A DNA stretch of 64,000 bases, from assembly GCF_001375595.1 (NCBI RefSeq), contig NZ_CVJQ01000002.1:62001-126000 (forward strand), in the 5' to 3' direction. Both the position numbers and the translations under genes were made by a program. How positions within the stretch are numbered: position 1 is the first letter of the stretch; the number at the start of each line of letters is the position of its first letter. Below are positions 26,789-36,318 of this stretch, piece by piece. This DNA is from Phenylobacterium immobile (ATCC 35973). GTDB taxonomy: Bacteria; Pseudomonadota; Alphaproteobacteria; Caulobacterales; Caulobacteraceae. The notes beneath the pieces were generated by a model that saw only the letters and a program-made list of their open reading frames with translations, was not told the origin of the DNA and searched no databases.

Positions 26789-27477
26789 GACGCTCCGGCG
26801 TTGCGCAGCGCCGCCACATAGGCCGCCAGCTGCGGCAGGGTGACGGTCGCGATATCGAAGGCCGAGCCGTCGGCGGCGCCCGTCGGCGCGCCCAGGCCGG
26901 CGAACGCGGCCTTCCCGGCCTTCTCCGCCTCCAGCGTCGCCAACGCCGCATCCACGCTCGTCGTGTCCGCCTTGCCGCCCAGGGCCGTCGCCACTTCGGC
27001 GAAAGTGTCCAGGCCCGCTGGCGCGCCGGCGATGAAATGGTTGTAGAGATCAGCCAGCGCCCCCGTGGCGAAGGCGGTCGTCGCGATCTGCGTCGTACTC
27101 GTTCCGGCCGTGGCGGTCGGGGCCGTGGGCGCGCCGGTCAGGGCTGGGCTGTCCAGGGCCGCTTTCAAGGCGAGGGCCGCATCCACCTCGGCCCGCTGCG
27201 CCGCGTCGGCCGCGGCGGCGAAGGCGGTGGTCGCGATCTGCGTGGTCGCTGACCCCGGGTCCGCGGTGGGCGCCGTTGCATAACCCGTCAGCTTTGGCGA
27301 ATTAAGCGGCGCTTTCAGCGATAACTCGTCAGGAATGACGACTTCCACCGCCTCGATCGCGCGGGCCACCTCGCTCGTCACGTTTTGCCAGAACCGCTGG
27401 AAATAGGGGGTGATCCGGCCGAACGCCGTCTCGACGATGGGGGCGGCCTTGTCCAGGGCCGGAAGCTTCAACGCCAT
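26785..27477 (-). CDS. tail needle / fibre-like protein (gp26 position)
   Basis: A 230-residue protein at the place of the P22 tail needle gp26 (233 residues). Two repeats of the fibre motif L(N/D)SPxLTG...APTA...TTQIATTAFA are visible (~60-100 and ~105-145), a phage-fibre signature, inside an otherwise helical, Ala-rich chain. It would form a trimeric plug or fibre at the portal vertex. ATG 27477 is chosen for its 4-bp ATGA overlap with the gp10-like gene. Confidence 0.7.
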   Translation of the reverse strand: MALKLPALDKAAPIVETAFGRITPYFQRFWQNVTSEVARAIEAVEVVIPDELSLKAPLNSPKLTGYATAPTADPGSATTQIATTAFAAAADAAQRAEVDAALALKAALDSPALTGAPTAPTATAGTSTTQIATTAFATGALADLYNHFIAGAPAGLDTFAEVATALGGKADTTSVDAALATLEAEKAGKAAFAGLGAPTGAADGSAFDIATVTLPQLAAYVAALRNAGAS

Positions 27478-28892
27478 CAGCGCGGTCCCTCTTCGTTGAA
27501 CCGCGCGCCGGTCACCACGACCGGCTCGGTCGTGCGCCATAGGTGGATGCGGCCCGGCCGCCGCACCCGCCCAAGCCTGCGCCAAGCGACCGCCGGATGG
27601 ACGCCTTGCCGGCCGATCGGCCGCGCCGCCGGCGGGCTCCAGGTCCGGCCGCGATCGTCGGAGACCGACAGGCTGACGGTCGGATCATCCATCGGCGCGG
27701 CCGCCTCGCCGGTGGCGATATCCAGCATCACATTGGCGCAGCGCATCGGCGGGCCTTCCGCCTCCAGCAGGGCGGAAAACTCGAACAGCACCGGGTCCTC
27801 GCCGTCCGTCCGGCCGTCATTGTCCAGCACCCACACCGCCTCGCCGTAGCCGTCGCCCAGCAGCGCCATGTTGTTCGGCCCCACCGCGCTCACCGCCCCG
27901 CGGAACAGGTCCCGTCCATGGCTCGTCAGTTCGGCCCAGGCGCCCGTCGACAGGTCGTAGGCGAAGCTCCCCTCCCCCGGCGCATGCAGCACATAGAGGT
28001 CGTGTCCGCCCCAGCTGATCGTGCAGGCGTAAGGGTTGGCGGCGTTGTCGGTCGCCGAAACGCTGGCCCGCTCCAGTCGCTCCTCCAAGCTGGCGTCGCT
28101 GATCCGCACGGGGTTGGGCGCCGTGCGATAGACCCGCCGATCGGTGCCGAGCCAGCACACCGTATCCACACCGGCGATGTTCAGCTTCTGCACGGTGTCG
28201 CGGGCGGTCACCCCGATGCTGAACACCCGGCCGTTGATCCGCTGGAACGGCAGGTCCTGATCGCCCGTAGGTTGCCAGACCTCCGTCGTCAGCCGGCCGA
28301 ACAGCCACAGCTCGTCGCCGATCACCTTCAGGCTGAACAGGTCGTCCGGCGCGCTCTCGGCGGTCGCATACGACGTGAACGTCGGGTCGCTGCTGGCGAT
28401 GTCCGACCAGTAGAATCGCCCCGCCACCGAGGCCACCAGGAAGTAGCCGTTCAAGATGTCGACGGCGTAGGCCTGGCTCTCGGGAAACCCCGCCTCGACC
28501 AGGGTCTCCCCGTCAGTCTTGTAGAGCGTCGTCCCGCAGGTCAGCACCAGCCAGTGCAGGTGGCCCTCGGCGCTCATCCGCAGGCCCGATCCGTCGACGG
28601 TCCCCAGGCTCACGGCCGCGCCCGTCGTCTGGTTCACGCGGTGGAGGGTCGAACCCGACAGGGCGAAGATCGCGCCAGAGTGACCTGCCGCCGCCAGCAC
28701 GCCGCCCTTGCGGTAAAGGCCCCGGATCGGCCCCGCGCCCGGCGCCGAAAACGCCTTCAGACGCGGGCGCGGAACCAGAGAGGTCTGATCCTCCGTATTG
28801 GCCGGGGTCGGCTCGTACAGCATGTTCTTCAACAGCAGCGGCGGCAGCTGCGCCCGTGCATAGGCCGAGCGATTGAGCGGCAAAGGCGCCAT
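27477..28892 (-). CDS. P22 gp10-like packaged-DNA stabilisation protein
   Basis: A 471-residue head-completion protein, almost exactly the length of P22 gp10 (472). The N-terminus LNRSAYARAQLPPLLLKNMLYEPTPAN and repeated beta-propeller-like blades (LKVIGDELWLFGRLTTEVWQPTG; FQRINGRVFSIG; VCWLGTDRRVYR) are typical. It forms part of the tail hub that closes the portal after DNA packaging. It overlaps the gp4-like gene by one base and the gp26-like gene by three. Confidence 0.88.
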   Translation of the reverse strand: MAPLPLNRSAYARAQLPPLLLKNMLYEPTPANTEDQTSLVPRPRLKAFSAPGAGPIRGLYRKGGVLAAAGHSGAIFALSGSTLHRVNQTTGAAVSLGTVDGSGLRMSAEGHLHWLVLTCGTTLYKTDGETLVEAGFPESQAYAVDILNGYFLVASVAGRFYWSDIASSDPTFTSYATAESAPDDLFSLKVIGDELWLFGRLTTEVWQPTGDQDLPFQRINGRVFSIGVTARDTVQKLNIAGVDTVCWLGTDRRVYRTAPNPVRISDASLEERLERASVSATDNAANPYACTISWGGHDLYVLHAPGEGSFAYDLSTGAWAELTSHGRDLFRGAVSAVGPNNMALLGDGYGEAVWVLDNDGRTDGEDPVLFEFSALLEAEGPPMRCANVMLDIATGEAAAPMDDPTVSLSVSDDRGRTWSPPAARPIGRQGVHPAVAWRRLGRVRRPGRIHLWRTTEPVVVTGARFNEEGPR

Positions 28893-29464
28893 CAGCCTAA
28901 GTCCCGGCTGCTGAGCCCCGGAAGCGCCGGTTCGGCTGCGCCCAGGATCGGCCGATAGAACCGCGCCCGAAACGCCGCGATCGCCCGCTGCGCCCGCTGG
29001 GCGGCGACGGGCCCTAGGGGCACGCCGTATTCCTCCGCCGCGCTGGCGCAGATCAGCGCCGCCAGCCCCGCATCATCCTTGCGCCCGAACGGGCTTTCAT
29101 CGGCGATCGACAGGTTGTCGATCCGCGACCAGGCCGCCAGTTCGGCGACGAACACATAGAGCCCGGCGTCCGGGCCGCCCACGATCTGCACCCGCGCGCC
29201 GTCCTGTGCGGTCGTCGGCAAGGTGATCACCGCCCCGGGATAGGCCCCGCGCACGATCCTCTGTCCGTCACTCGCCTCGTAGGCCAGCGCGCTCGTCAGC
29301 CGCACCTCGTCCCAGGCCCCATCCAGCAACAGCGGCAGGTCGACGATCAGGTCCTGGAGGTGGCGCATCAGGTCGGCCGCGTCGTCGCCCGACGCCGTCT
29401 CCCCGGCCGCCAGCACGCCAAGCTGGCGACCCGCCCGATCGATCAGATCCCGGCAGGTGGTCAT
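28892..29464 (-). CDS. P22 gp4-like tail accessory (head completion) protein
   Basis: A 190-residue protein at the gp4 position (P22 gp4 is 166). The family pattern begins TTCRDLIDRAGRQLGVLAAGE and continues DAADLMRHLQDLIVDL, then LAALICASAAEEYGVPLGP. In P22, gp4 binds the portal and starts tail assembly. No lysozyme-like catalytic signature was identified in it. Confidence 0.8.
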   Translation of the reverse strand: MTTCRDLIDRAGRQLGVLAAGETASGDDAADLMRHLQDLIVDLPLLLDGAWDEVRLTSALAYEASDGQRIVRGAYPGAVITLPTTAQDGARVQIVGGPDAGLYVFVAELAAWSRIDNLSIADESPFGRKDDAGLAALICASAAEEYGVPLGPVAAQRAQRAIAAFRARFYRPILGAAEPALPGLSSRDLG

Positions 29465-29524
29465 GTGATGTTCCTCGGAAAGAGAGCGGCCCGCCCCGTT
29501 GGGCGGGCCGCAGCGCGCATCAGG

Positions 29525-30769
29525 TTACGCCGCGCCGCTCAGGCGCACGCCCAGGCGGCGATCGACGTTCACGCAGCCGTAGATCACGTCGAAGCGGTGA
29601 TTGTGGGTGTCGCTGTCGCCGTTTGAGTACCGCCAATAGCGGACCGAAATCCCCGTCTCAGGGTCGGTCGAATAATCGGCCGCGCCCGAGAACGGCGTCA
29701 CCAGCTTGGCGCTCACCAGCTTCAGCGACGTCTTGTGGAAGGCCGCGTTCTGCCGGTAGGTCGATCCCGCCGTCCCCATCCAGGTCACCACCGCGTTGTC
29801 GGCCGGCGCTGCCGAGACGTTCTGGTAGGCGCCCTCGACGATGATGGGATTGGCGATGGTGAGAGCGACTTGACCAGAGCCATTGGCCGTCGCATCGGCC
29901 AGCACCACGAATTGCGCCAGGAACGGCAGCACCGCCTTGGTCCGTGGATTGACCGCATAGACGCCGGCGATGCTGAACACCTCGCCCTTCTTGATCGTGC
30001 CGCCATTACCGACGCCATCGATGTTCAGGGTCTGCTGATAGCTCGTCCGGACGGCGGCGAAAGCCACATCCTGCGACCCCCCGTTCACCGCCCCATTGGT
30101 CCGCGTGCCGCAGGTCAGGGAGGCCACCGTCTGGGTCATGTAGGGATCGGTGTTGCCCAGGATCGGGATCTTGGCCTTCTCCAGGGCGTTGCGCGCCACC
30201 TCCCCTTGCTGGGCGGCCAGCCCCAGCAGATTGCCGGCCATGGCGTATGTGTCCGACGGCGTCAGCACCGCCTTGCGGTCCGTCTGCGGAATCGCCAGTT
30301 CGTCCAGCCGCTCCGGCGCGCGGAAGAAGTCCGCCGCCGAGTCCACCAGCTGGCCGGGCGTGCCCACCCAGTTGGGGAACTCCAGCGTCGTCGCCATCAG
30401 GTCCGAGTCGATCTGCGACGCCAGCGCCGCCATCGACGAGGCCATGACCTTGGACTTCAGCAGCGCACCAACGCTCAGCGTCTCCTCCAGCGAAGTGAAC
30501 TGCACGTCCACGCCCTTCTGCTTGTCGACGCTGACAGCGACCTCGCCCTCCAGCACCTCCTGCGCAGCCGCGTTCTTGCCGTCGCGGACGATGAATTCCG
30601 GCGGCCGCTTCACATAGACCGTGCCCCCCGGCTTACCGCCGCCAGTCTCGGTGCTGTAGGTCTTGTCCACTCCCTCGCTGTCGGCCAATTTGGCCAGGAC
30701 GAGGCTGTTCTTCAGAAGCTTCAGGCCCGCGTTGGCGAAGACCTTCGGCGGAGCGAATGCATGAGCCAT
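29525..30769 (-). CDS. P22-like major coat protein (gp5)
   Basis: A 414-residue coat protein (P22 gp5 is 430) with a HK97 fold plus an inserted domain. The pattern is FANAGLKLLKNSLVLAKL, VYVKRPPEFIVRDG, VDVQFTSLEETLSV near the N-terminus and RYWRYSNGDSDTHNHRFDVIYG near the C-terminus. It follows the scaffold gene by 26 bp, as in P22. This gene gives the phage group its best-supported identity. Confidence 0.9.
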   Translation of the reverse strand: MAHAFAPPKVFANAGLKLLKNSLVLAKLADSEGVDKTYSTETGGGKPGGTVYVKRPPEFIVRDGKNAAAQEVLEGEVAVSVDKQKGVDVQFTSLEETLSVGALLKSKVMASSMAALASQIDSDLMATTLEFPNWVGTPGQLVDSAADFFRAPERLDELAIPQTDRKAVLTPSDTYAMAGNLLGLAAQQGEVARNALEKAKIPILGNTDPYMTQTVASLTCGTRTNGAVNGGSQDVAFAAVRTSYQQTLNIDGVGNGGTIKKGEVFSIAGVYAVNPRTKAVLPFLAQFVVLADATANGSGQVALTIANPIIVEGAYQNVSAAPADNAVVTWMGTAGSTYRQNAAFHKTSLKLVSAKLVTPFSGAADYSTDPETGISVRYWRYSNGDSDTHNHRFDVIYGCVNVDRRLGVRLSGAA

Positions 30770-30795
30770 CTCTGTTTAAATCTTTCTGCTGAGGC

Positions 30796-31545
30796 TCAGC
30801 CGTAGGCCTTGTCGAACGCCGCGAAATCCATGGTGTCGGGCGAGACGCGGTAGCGCCCGCCGAAACCGCGGATTTGCGCCGGCGGCCGGGGAGCCTGGCT
30901 GATGAGGTTGGGAATGGGGCCGCGGCCCAGTTGGGATTCGAGCCGGCCGATCTCGCGGATCTGAGCCAGCGCCGGCAGGCGCGCGATGCGCCGAGCCTGG
31001 TCGGGGTTCGCCGCCAGATGATAGGCCACAGCCGCGCCGTCGTCAGACGTGCGGATCGCCTCGGCCATCACCTCGCTGCAAGGCCAGTCGGTGGCGTGCA
31101 GAACGTCGAAGTAGTCAGGCGCCTCCTGGCTGAAGGCCTGTTGGCGCGCGTCCCAGGCGGCGTGCGCCTGGCTGCGCTCATGCTCGGCCTGCGCGCGCTC
31201 GGCGATTTCGGCGAAGGCGAGTCTCGCCTCCTCCGCGGCCAGCGCGCGAATGTGGCCGGGATCGGTCACGTCGAAAGGCGCATAACTTTCCGCCTCGTCC
31301 GACTCCGTGGCCTGGTCGCGCCAGTAGTCGCGCTCCCGCTCGGCCTGGCGTCGTTCGCGGGTGATCTCGTCGATCCTGTTCTGGACAGAGCGACGGCGCG
31401 AAAAGTGCGCCTCCTCCTCTGTCGCCGCGGCGGGATCATGTTCGCCGAAGTCCTCCGCCTCGGGCGCAAAATTCGCGCCGTCCGCATAGACAGCATCGTC
31501 CGCAGCCACGCCATCCGGCGCGCCGTTCATCTCGTCATGGGTCAT
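30796..31545 (-). CDS. phage scaffolding protein
   Basis: A 249-residue acidic N-terminal, helical protein just before the coat gene, as P22 gp8 (303). A charged coiled-coil (RRSVQNRIDEITRERRQAE...) and a basic C-terminal tail near FGGRYRVSPDTMDF are compatible with scaffold function, although no conserved motif proves it. Confidence 0.75.
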   Translation of the reverse strand: MTHDEMNGAPDGVAADDAVYADGANFAPEAEDFGEHDPAAATEEEAHFSRRRSVQNRIDEITRERRQAERERDYWRDQATESDEAESYAPFDVTDPGHIRALAAEEARLAFAEIAERAQAEHERSQAHAAWDARQQAFSQEAPDYFDVLHATDWPCSEVMAEAIRTSDDGAAVAYHLAANPDQARRIARLPALAQIREIGRLESQLGRGPIPNLISQAPRPPAQIRGFGGRYRVSPDTMDFAAFDKAYG

Positions 31546-31629
31546 GGAGGTTCGCTTACGCCCCGGGTCAGCGCGTCAACCCGGAAGGCGGAGCCTCCTT
31601 CCGGCGCGAAAATCTAGTGTGGGCGAAAG

Positions 31630-31786
31630 CCATAGCTTCGCAGTTGAGAGCCCGGCGTCGTGCCCGGTGCTCCGAGGATCGGCCACCCTCGCTGAGGGAG
31701 TGTTTCGCGCCGTGCATTGCGGCCCAGCCGGTTGTCCCGACGCTACGATCTATGCGGCGTCATTGGGAACATAATAGGAACATTAT
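31630..31786 (-). repeat. late-operon leader repeat, copy A (upstream of scaffold)
   Basis: Non-coding element shared with 36319-36482. Common parts in order are CCATAGCTTCGC, a diverged middle, an exact 20-bp CCCTCGCTGAGGGAGTGTTT (small hairpin CCCTC/GAGGG), a TTGCGGCCC block and an AACATAATA-type LexA box. Read in the direction of transcription (minus), the LexA box comes first and the hairpin later, then the structural genes. Confidence 0.8.
31767..31781 (-). promoter_or_regulatory. LexA (SOS) box, GTTC-N7-GTTC
   Basis: The plus strand reads GAACATAATAGGAAC, which is GTTC-N7-GTTC on the minus strand, the alphaproteobacterial LexA site. It lies 222 bp upstream of the scaffold gene at the far end of the leader repeat. 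The core alone is expected about once by chance in this window, but its place in a duplicated promoter element supports function. Confidence 0.6.
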
Positions 31787-32087
31787 CGGCCGAAGGCAAG
31801 GCTTAATGCGACCATATCGATCACCACCAAGGCCGTCGTCGCCGGGACCACCTGCCCATAGGCGCGCCGTCGGCCCCGCCGGGACGACGGCGATGCCCGG
31901 CAGGCCGACCATGTCGGTGTATCGGCCCGCGGCGGCCGAGTGACGGCCCATCTTCTTCGTCACCTTCCATTCGATACGGTCGCCCACGCGGCGCGCCGAG
32001 AGCGTGTTTGACCCATGGCGCGGCGAACGTCGGCCCGCGTGCTTGGGGCCTGCGCAAGTTCGATCGGCTAGGCATGGTTTGCTCCGT

Positions 32088-34043
32088 TCATAATTGGCCT
32101 GGCGCGCCGAGGCCCAGTTGCTGCGAAGCCAACCGCTGGACCTCCATCTCCGCCCTCGCCGCCTGCGCCTCCGCAAGCCTTGCCCGAGCAGCCTGTTCGG
32201 CCAGCTCCAGCTCGGCCTTGCGCATGGCCGCCGCTTGCGCCGCCTGCTGGATCTGCATCGCGCGCTGCTGCTGCGCCATTACCCGCGGATCGGGCAGGCC
32301 GGCGTCACGCGGCTCCTCCACCAGCCCCGGCGGCAGCGCCTTTTTCAGGCGCTCGCCGATCACCTCGGCGCTCGGCCAGTCCTGGGCGCGGGCGATCAGG
32401 TCGCCGGCAAGCGCCGCCGCCTGCGGCACAGCCTGGACGAAGGCCATCATGCTTTCGGCCGCTTCGACGCGGCGCGTCGAGAATGACGGCCCGCTCTCCA
32501 CCACAACGTCGTACTTGCCGATCTTCAGGTCGATCAGTCCGCCGTCGGCGGAGGAGTCGTTGACGCGCGCCTGTTTCAGGGTCTCGTCGTCGCCCAGGAT
32601 CATCACCGTGCGCGGCGTGTCATAGACCAGCGGGATCAGCTCATTGGCCACCTCCCCGCAGGCCTTGATCGAGAGCCTCAGGTTGTCGTGATACATGAAG
32701 GTCGCCACGTCGCCCTGCCGCTCCCGCGCCAGGATCGCCCTTCCGGACGTCTCGTTCGACCGCATCCCCAGGCTCGCGTCATGCAGGCCGGTGACGTCCT
32801 TGATGTCCTGGTCGTTGAACTGCGCCTCCTGCAGTAGCGCCGCCGGCGAGCTCGGCGGATCCAAGCGCTGCGGCGGCGTCTGCCCAGACCAGATCAGCAC
32901 CGGGTCGCCGGTCTGTGAGGCGTTGCGATAGCGGTCGGCCTCCGCCTCATCCGTCGCGTGCAGCAGCCATTGCTGCCGCGGCGCCTGGGCCAGCCACGCC
33001 GCGGCGGATGAGCGCCACAGGTTCTTCATCCGCAACGGATCCTTGGCGAAGCGGATCAGGCCGAAGCGATAGCGTCGCTCACCGGTACGCACCTCGCGCC
33101 CCGTCACCTTGAAGATCGGCAGCCGGCTGATCGGTAGTTCATAGGGCTCGGGCTCGAGCAGCTCATGGCCGTTGGTCAGCCACATCTGCGCCGTCCGCCG
33201 CATCGCCTTGCGCATCCGCGGCCGCCCATCCGGCCCAGTCAGGATCAGGCCTTCGAACGCCTCCTCCCGCCCGGTGATGTCCAGGATCTGCGGCTGCGCC
33301 TGGGGCCCGCGCAGCACCACGGCCAGAGTGCGCGGCCGCTCCACCATCTCCCAATACTCAGTCACCCGTATGGTGTCGCGGCCGGTCCAGCCGCCCTCGC
33401 CAGGCGTCGCGGTCGGGCTTGAACCCTCGGCGTCGGGATAGGCCGCCTTGAAGCTCGCCCGGTCCATCTCGTCGACCACGAAACACCAGCGCGCATCGGC
33501 GCCCGTCGGGTCCGTCGACTGGGGGTCCCAGACCACGCCGAAGGGGTTCGGCACATGGCGGATGCGGATGTCCTGGTCGAAGGCGTCATCGGCCGCATAT
33601 TCCAGCCCGATGCGGAAATGCCCCAGGCCGCAGGCCACCTGGTCCTCGCCGGCCATGGAATAGACCATGCCGGCGTTCGACCGGTTCTCGATGAAGCGGA
33701 TCAGCCCCTGCCGAACCTCAGCGACCTGCCGATCGCCGTCCTCCGCCGGACGCACCCGGATCGCCGGCTTATTCAGCCGTATGTCGCCGGCCACCTGGCC
33801 CACGAACTGCGGCAAAGTGTTAATGCGCAGACAGGGCAGCCCCTTCTTCAGGCGTTGCGCCTCGACCCGCTCGTCCCACTGTCCCTCGCCGGTCAGGAAC
33901 TTCAGGTCGTCGAGACCAACTTCGCGATTCTCGCGGTCGGCGTCGACGCCCTCCTGGAACCTGCGCCGCACCTCCGCCAGGAAGGTCTCGGTATCATCGT
34001 GATCAGGCGCAGCGGCGCCCTCGGCCGAAAGCCGATGGTTCAT
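32088..34043 (-). CDS. P22-like portal protein (gp1)
   Basis: A 651-residue portal protein (P22 gp1 is 725). The N-terminus has FQEGVDADRENREVGLDDLKFLTGEGQWD and LPCLRINTLPQFVGQVAGDIR, typical of P22-family portals, and the C-terminus is a long Gln/Ala-rich helical barrel (QQQRAMQIQQAAQAAAMRK). Twelve copies form the DNA entry channel and docking site for terminase. ATG 34043 has AAGGGAG at 6 nt; longer frames upstream lack support. Confidence 0.9.
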   Translation of the reverse strand: MNHRLSAEGAAAPDHDDTETFLAEVRRRFQEGVDADRENREVGLDDLKFLTGEGQWDERVEAQRLKKGLPCLRINTLPQFVGQVAGDIRLNKPAIRVRPAEDGDRQVAEVRQGLIRFIENRSNAGMVYSMAGEDQVACGLGHFRIGLEYAADDAFDQDIRIRHVPNPFGVVWDPQSTDPTGADARWCFVVDEMDRASFKAAYPDAEGSSPTATPGEGGWTGRDTIRVTEYWEMVERPRTLAVVLRGPQAQPQILDITGREEAFEGLILTGPDGRPRMRKAMRRTAQMWLTNGHELLEPEPYELPISRLPIFKVTGREVRTGERRYRFGLIRFAKDPLRMKNLWRSSAAAWLAQAPRQQWLLHATDEAEADRYRNASQTGDPVLIWSGQTPPQRLDPPSSPAALLQEAQFNDQDIKDVTGLHDASLGMRSNETSGRAILARERQGDVATFMYHDNLRLSIKACGEVANELIPLVYDTPRTVMILGDDETLKQARVNDSSADGGLIDLKIGKYDVVVESGPSFSTRRVEAAESMMAFVQAVPQAAALAGDLIARAQDWPSAEVIGERLKKALPPGLVEEPRDAGLPDPRVMAQQQRAMQIQQAAQAAAMRKAELELAEQAARARLAEAQAARAEMEVQRLASQQLGLGAPGQL

Positions 34044-34093
34044 GAACGTCTCCCTTGATTGACACGCGAAGGCCCAGCCGACAGCGTCACCGC

Positions 34094-34537
34094 GTGCGCG
34101 TCGCCCCCTGCCTCGCCGTGGTGTTGTGCCTTTTGTCGCCGCGGCTCGCTGCGGCTCAGACCATGCCGGCCGCGCCCGCCTGCACCCCGGCCGTCGCAAC
34201 GGCGACCACCATCGAGACGGTCCGATCCAATCTGCGCAACTGGGCCGAGAAGTGCGTCATCGTGAGCGGGATCGCCGTGGACAATCGCCTCTATGCGGAT
34301 CGTGAAGCGATGGCGGAGCCTATCGATCTCTGGGGCGAAGACGTCCGCCGCTCCCTCGTCGTGTCCGGTCTCGCCCTGCGCCGCTCGGCCCACAGGCCCC
34401 GGTGGTTCGCGGTCACCGGGCGCGTACACGACTGCGCGAGCCTGAACCTCGCCGTGGGCATGACGTCAGGCTTCTGCCACACCTCGATGGAGCCCTACAT
34501 TGACCCAACAAACCTGCGGATCGCAAAGGCGCGCTGA
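34094..34537 (+). CDS. predicted secreted protein, cargo gene between portal and terL
   Basis: A ~147-residue protein with a signal peptide (VAPCLAVVLCLLSPRLAAAQ) and a mature part containing several cysteines (WAEKCVIVSG, VHDCASLNL, GFCHTS). It runs against the phage late genes, so it looks like a moron expressed from its own promoter. GTG 34094 is the likely start; a TTG at 34055 would extend it by 13 residues. No family is recognised. Secreted lysogenic-conversion factors have this kind of place and shape, but function is unknown. Confidence 0.6.
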   Translation: MRVAPCLAVVLCLLSPRLAAAQTMPAAPACTPAVATATTIETVRSNLRNWAEKCVIVSGIAVDNRLYADREAMAEPIDLWGEDVRRSLVVSGLALRRSAHRPRWFAVTGRVHDCASLNLAVGMTSGFCHTSMEPYIDPTNLRIAKAR

Positions 34538-34708
34538 CCGCAGGGCTAGCGCCACGATTTGCAGCCGTCGCGCATTGCGCAGATCGCGGCGCGCCAGCTT
34601 TGGGCTCAGGTCGCGAGACATAAGAACACATGGGGACCGAGATCAGACCGTGTCACGGCAAATTGGAGCATCAGGGTCGGAGCTTTCATCTCAGCTTCTC
34701 CAGGGCTC

Positions 34709-35965
34709 TCACCCCGCCATCCATCCCTGCGCGCCCATCGCCTCGCGCCGCTCGCGCTTCGGCGGCCGCACAGGCCCAGCCCGCCGCGCGCCCTCGCAGG
34801 CGTAGCGCAGGGCGTCGATGGTGTGGTTGCGGCGGTCTTCGAGCTCGCTCAGGATCGCCCCGCTCTGGCGATCGGTGCGGTAGGAATAGGTCGAGAGTTC
34901 CTCGATCACGTGCTTGCACCTGGGATGCACGACGATGTCGTAACTCTTCAGGAACTCGATCCCGTCCTCCAGGCTGCCCGGCCCCTTGATCGCCGCGACG
35001 ATCTTCGGAAATCCGCTCCTCTGCATGTAGCTGACCAGTTCCGGCCGCGCGGAATCGGCGGTGATGAAGAACCGCCGCGACTCCGGCACGCTGTCGAAGA
35101 GCGCCGGCGTATGGTCGATCTCACAGCCGACCAGCCAGGCCTCGTAGTCGACGAACAACTGGCGCGCCTCCAGGTGGCAGCGCACCAGCACGGTCGGGTC
35201 CGTCGCAAATCCCCAGTCCGCCCCCAGCCGATGCTGAGCGCCGGCCGGCGCCTCGAACTCGCGCACCGTCCAGTTGCGGAACACCCGCGCCTCTCCCTTG
35301 TCGTCATAGCCGCCCAACCAGACGTGCTTGTACTTGTCCGGATCGCGACGCTGGTCGCGCGCCTTGTCGGCCAGCAGCGACGTGTCGCGGAACCAGGGAT
35401 TGTCGTTGTAGGTCACGCCGACGCAGATCACCTCAGGGTCATCGGCGACGCCCGGGCCGCGCATGAAGGCGTCGACCGGATCGGATGGCAGGTCGGGGTT
35501 CCAAGAGAACCAGATCTCTGCGCCCGGCGCCCGCAGCGTCGGCGTCAAAAGCTCCAGCGACCGCTTCGACAGCGACTGCGCCTCCTCCACCCAGGCGATG
35601 CGATAGCCTTCCAGCGACTTGATCGACGCTGCCGTGTGGTCCTGCATGCCCTGGAAGATGATCAGCCCGCGCTTGCGTCCGCGCTCATCCAGCACGCGGA
35701 TTTCGCCGGCCCGCACTTCGAAGCAGGCGCCAAAGCCCATCGCCTCGATCTTGTCCTCCAGCAGCTTTTTGACCGACTGGTCCAGCGAACGCTGGACCTC
35801 GCGCACGCACACCACCCGCATGGTCGGATCGTCCACGCATCGCAACACCAGCTCCTCCGCGAAGAAGTGGCTCTTGCCCGATCCGCGCCCGCCATAGGCG
35901 CCCTTGTATCTGGCCGGCTCGAGAAGCGGCTTGAACGCCGGCGCATGCCCCCGCTTCAGCATCAA
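34709..35965 (-). CDS. terL: terminase large subunit
   Basis: A 418-residue DNA-packaging motor and nuclease (PBSX/Terminase_3-like). Walker A is GGRGSGKS (residues 25-32) and Walker B is YRIAWVEEAQ (121-130) with the catalytic glutamate. The C-terminal RNase H-like nuclease begins HRLGADWGFATDP, with aspartates in ADWG and FITADSA and a further Asp in DRRNHTIDALRYA. It overlaps terS by 4 bp. Complete. Confidence 0.95.
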   Translation of the reverse strand: MMLKRGHAPAFKPLLEPARYKGAYGGRGSGKSHFFAEELVLRCVDDPTMRVVCVREVQRSLDQSVKKLLEDKIEAMGFGACFEVRAGEIRVLDERGRKRGLIIFQGMQDHTAASIKSLEGYRIAWVEEAQSLSKRSLELLTPTLRAPGAEIWFSWNPDLPSDPVDAFMRGPGVADDPEVICVGVTYNDNPWFRDTSLLADKARDQRRDPDKYKHVWLGGYDDKGEARVFRNWTVREFEAPAGAQHRLGADWGFATDPTVLVRCHLEARQLFVDYEAWLVGCEIDHTPALFDSVPESRRFFITADSARPELVSYMQRSGFPKIVAAIKGPGSLEDGIEFLKSYDIVVHPRCKHVIEELSTYSYRTDRQSGAILSELEDRRNHTIDALRYACEGARRAGPVRPPKRERREAMGAQGWMAG

Positions 35966-36279
35966 TCCCAGCCGCCGGCCGGCGGATAGACGATCACGTT
36001 CTCATAGCGCCGATCGACCTTCGGACGCGGTCGATCGGTGTCTCCGGCCCCTTCCGCACGCGACTTGCCGAACGCCCTATCCAGGATCGCATTCGCCGCA
36101 GAAATCCGGGCGGCCGGGCTATCATTGGCATTGCCCGCGACCGCGGCCAGGGCGTCCAGCGCCGCGCGGCTATGGGCGCGTGCGGCCTTGCGGAGGGCCT
36201 GAGCGGTGAGGATTGGCGGCCCAGGCTCGGGCTTCGACGGCCCAGCCGAATCCGGCGCTTCATCGACCATGAGCGTCAC
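35962..36279 (-). CDS. terS: terminase small subunit
   Basis: A 105-residue protein directly upstream of terL with a 4-bp overlap. The pattern LTAQALRKAARAHSRAALDALAAVAGNANDSPAARISAANAILDRAFGK is a helical DNA-recognition core common to small terminases of phages with this kind of large subunit. It would recognise the pac or cos site. It is the first gene of the late operon, downstream of the leader repeat copy B. Confidence 0.8.
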   Translation of the reverse strand: MTLMVDEAPDSAGPSKPEPGPPILTAQALRKAARAHSRAALDALAAVAGNANDSPAARISAANAILDRAFGKSRAEGAGDTDRPRPKVDRRYENVIVYPPAGGWD

Positions 36280-36318
36280 CTCGCAATGAACTGCAAAACT
36301 GGCAAATCGGGCGCACGC

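Larger units (their letters stand above)
31546..32087. other. 542-bp gap between portal and scaffold genes
   Basis: Holds the leader repeat (31630-31786) and a LexA-type box. The portion 31787-32087 has two overlapping minus-strand frames (31821-32075 and 31760-32176). They begin just after a sequence with no Shine-Dalgarno and resemble no family; frame changes part-way suggest a decayed gene at best. No gene is called here. Confidence 0.5.

Noticed and set aside
31760..32176. Minus-strand frame in the portal-scaffold gap (138 codons)
   Set aside because: Begins inside the portal 3' end, no ribosome site, and its two halves lie in conflict with a second overlapping frame; at best a decayed gene.
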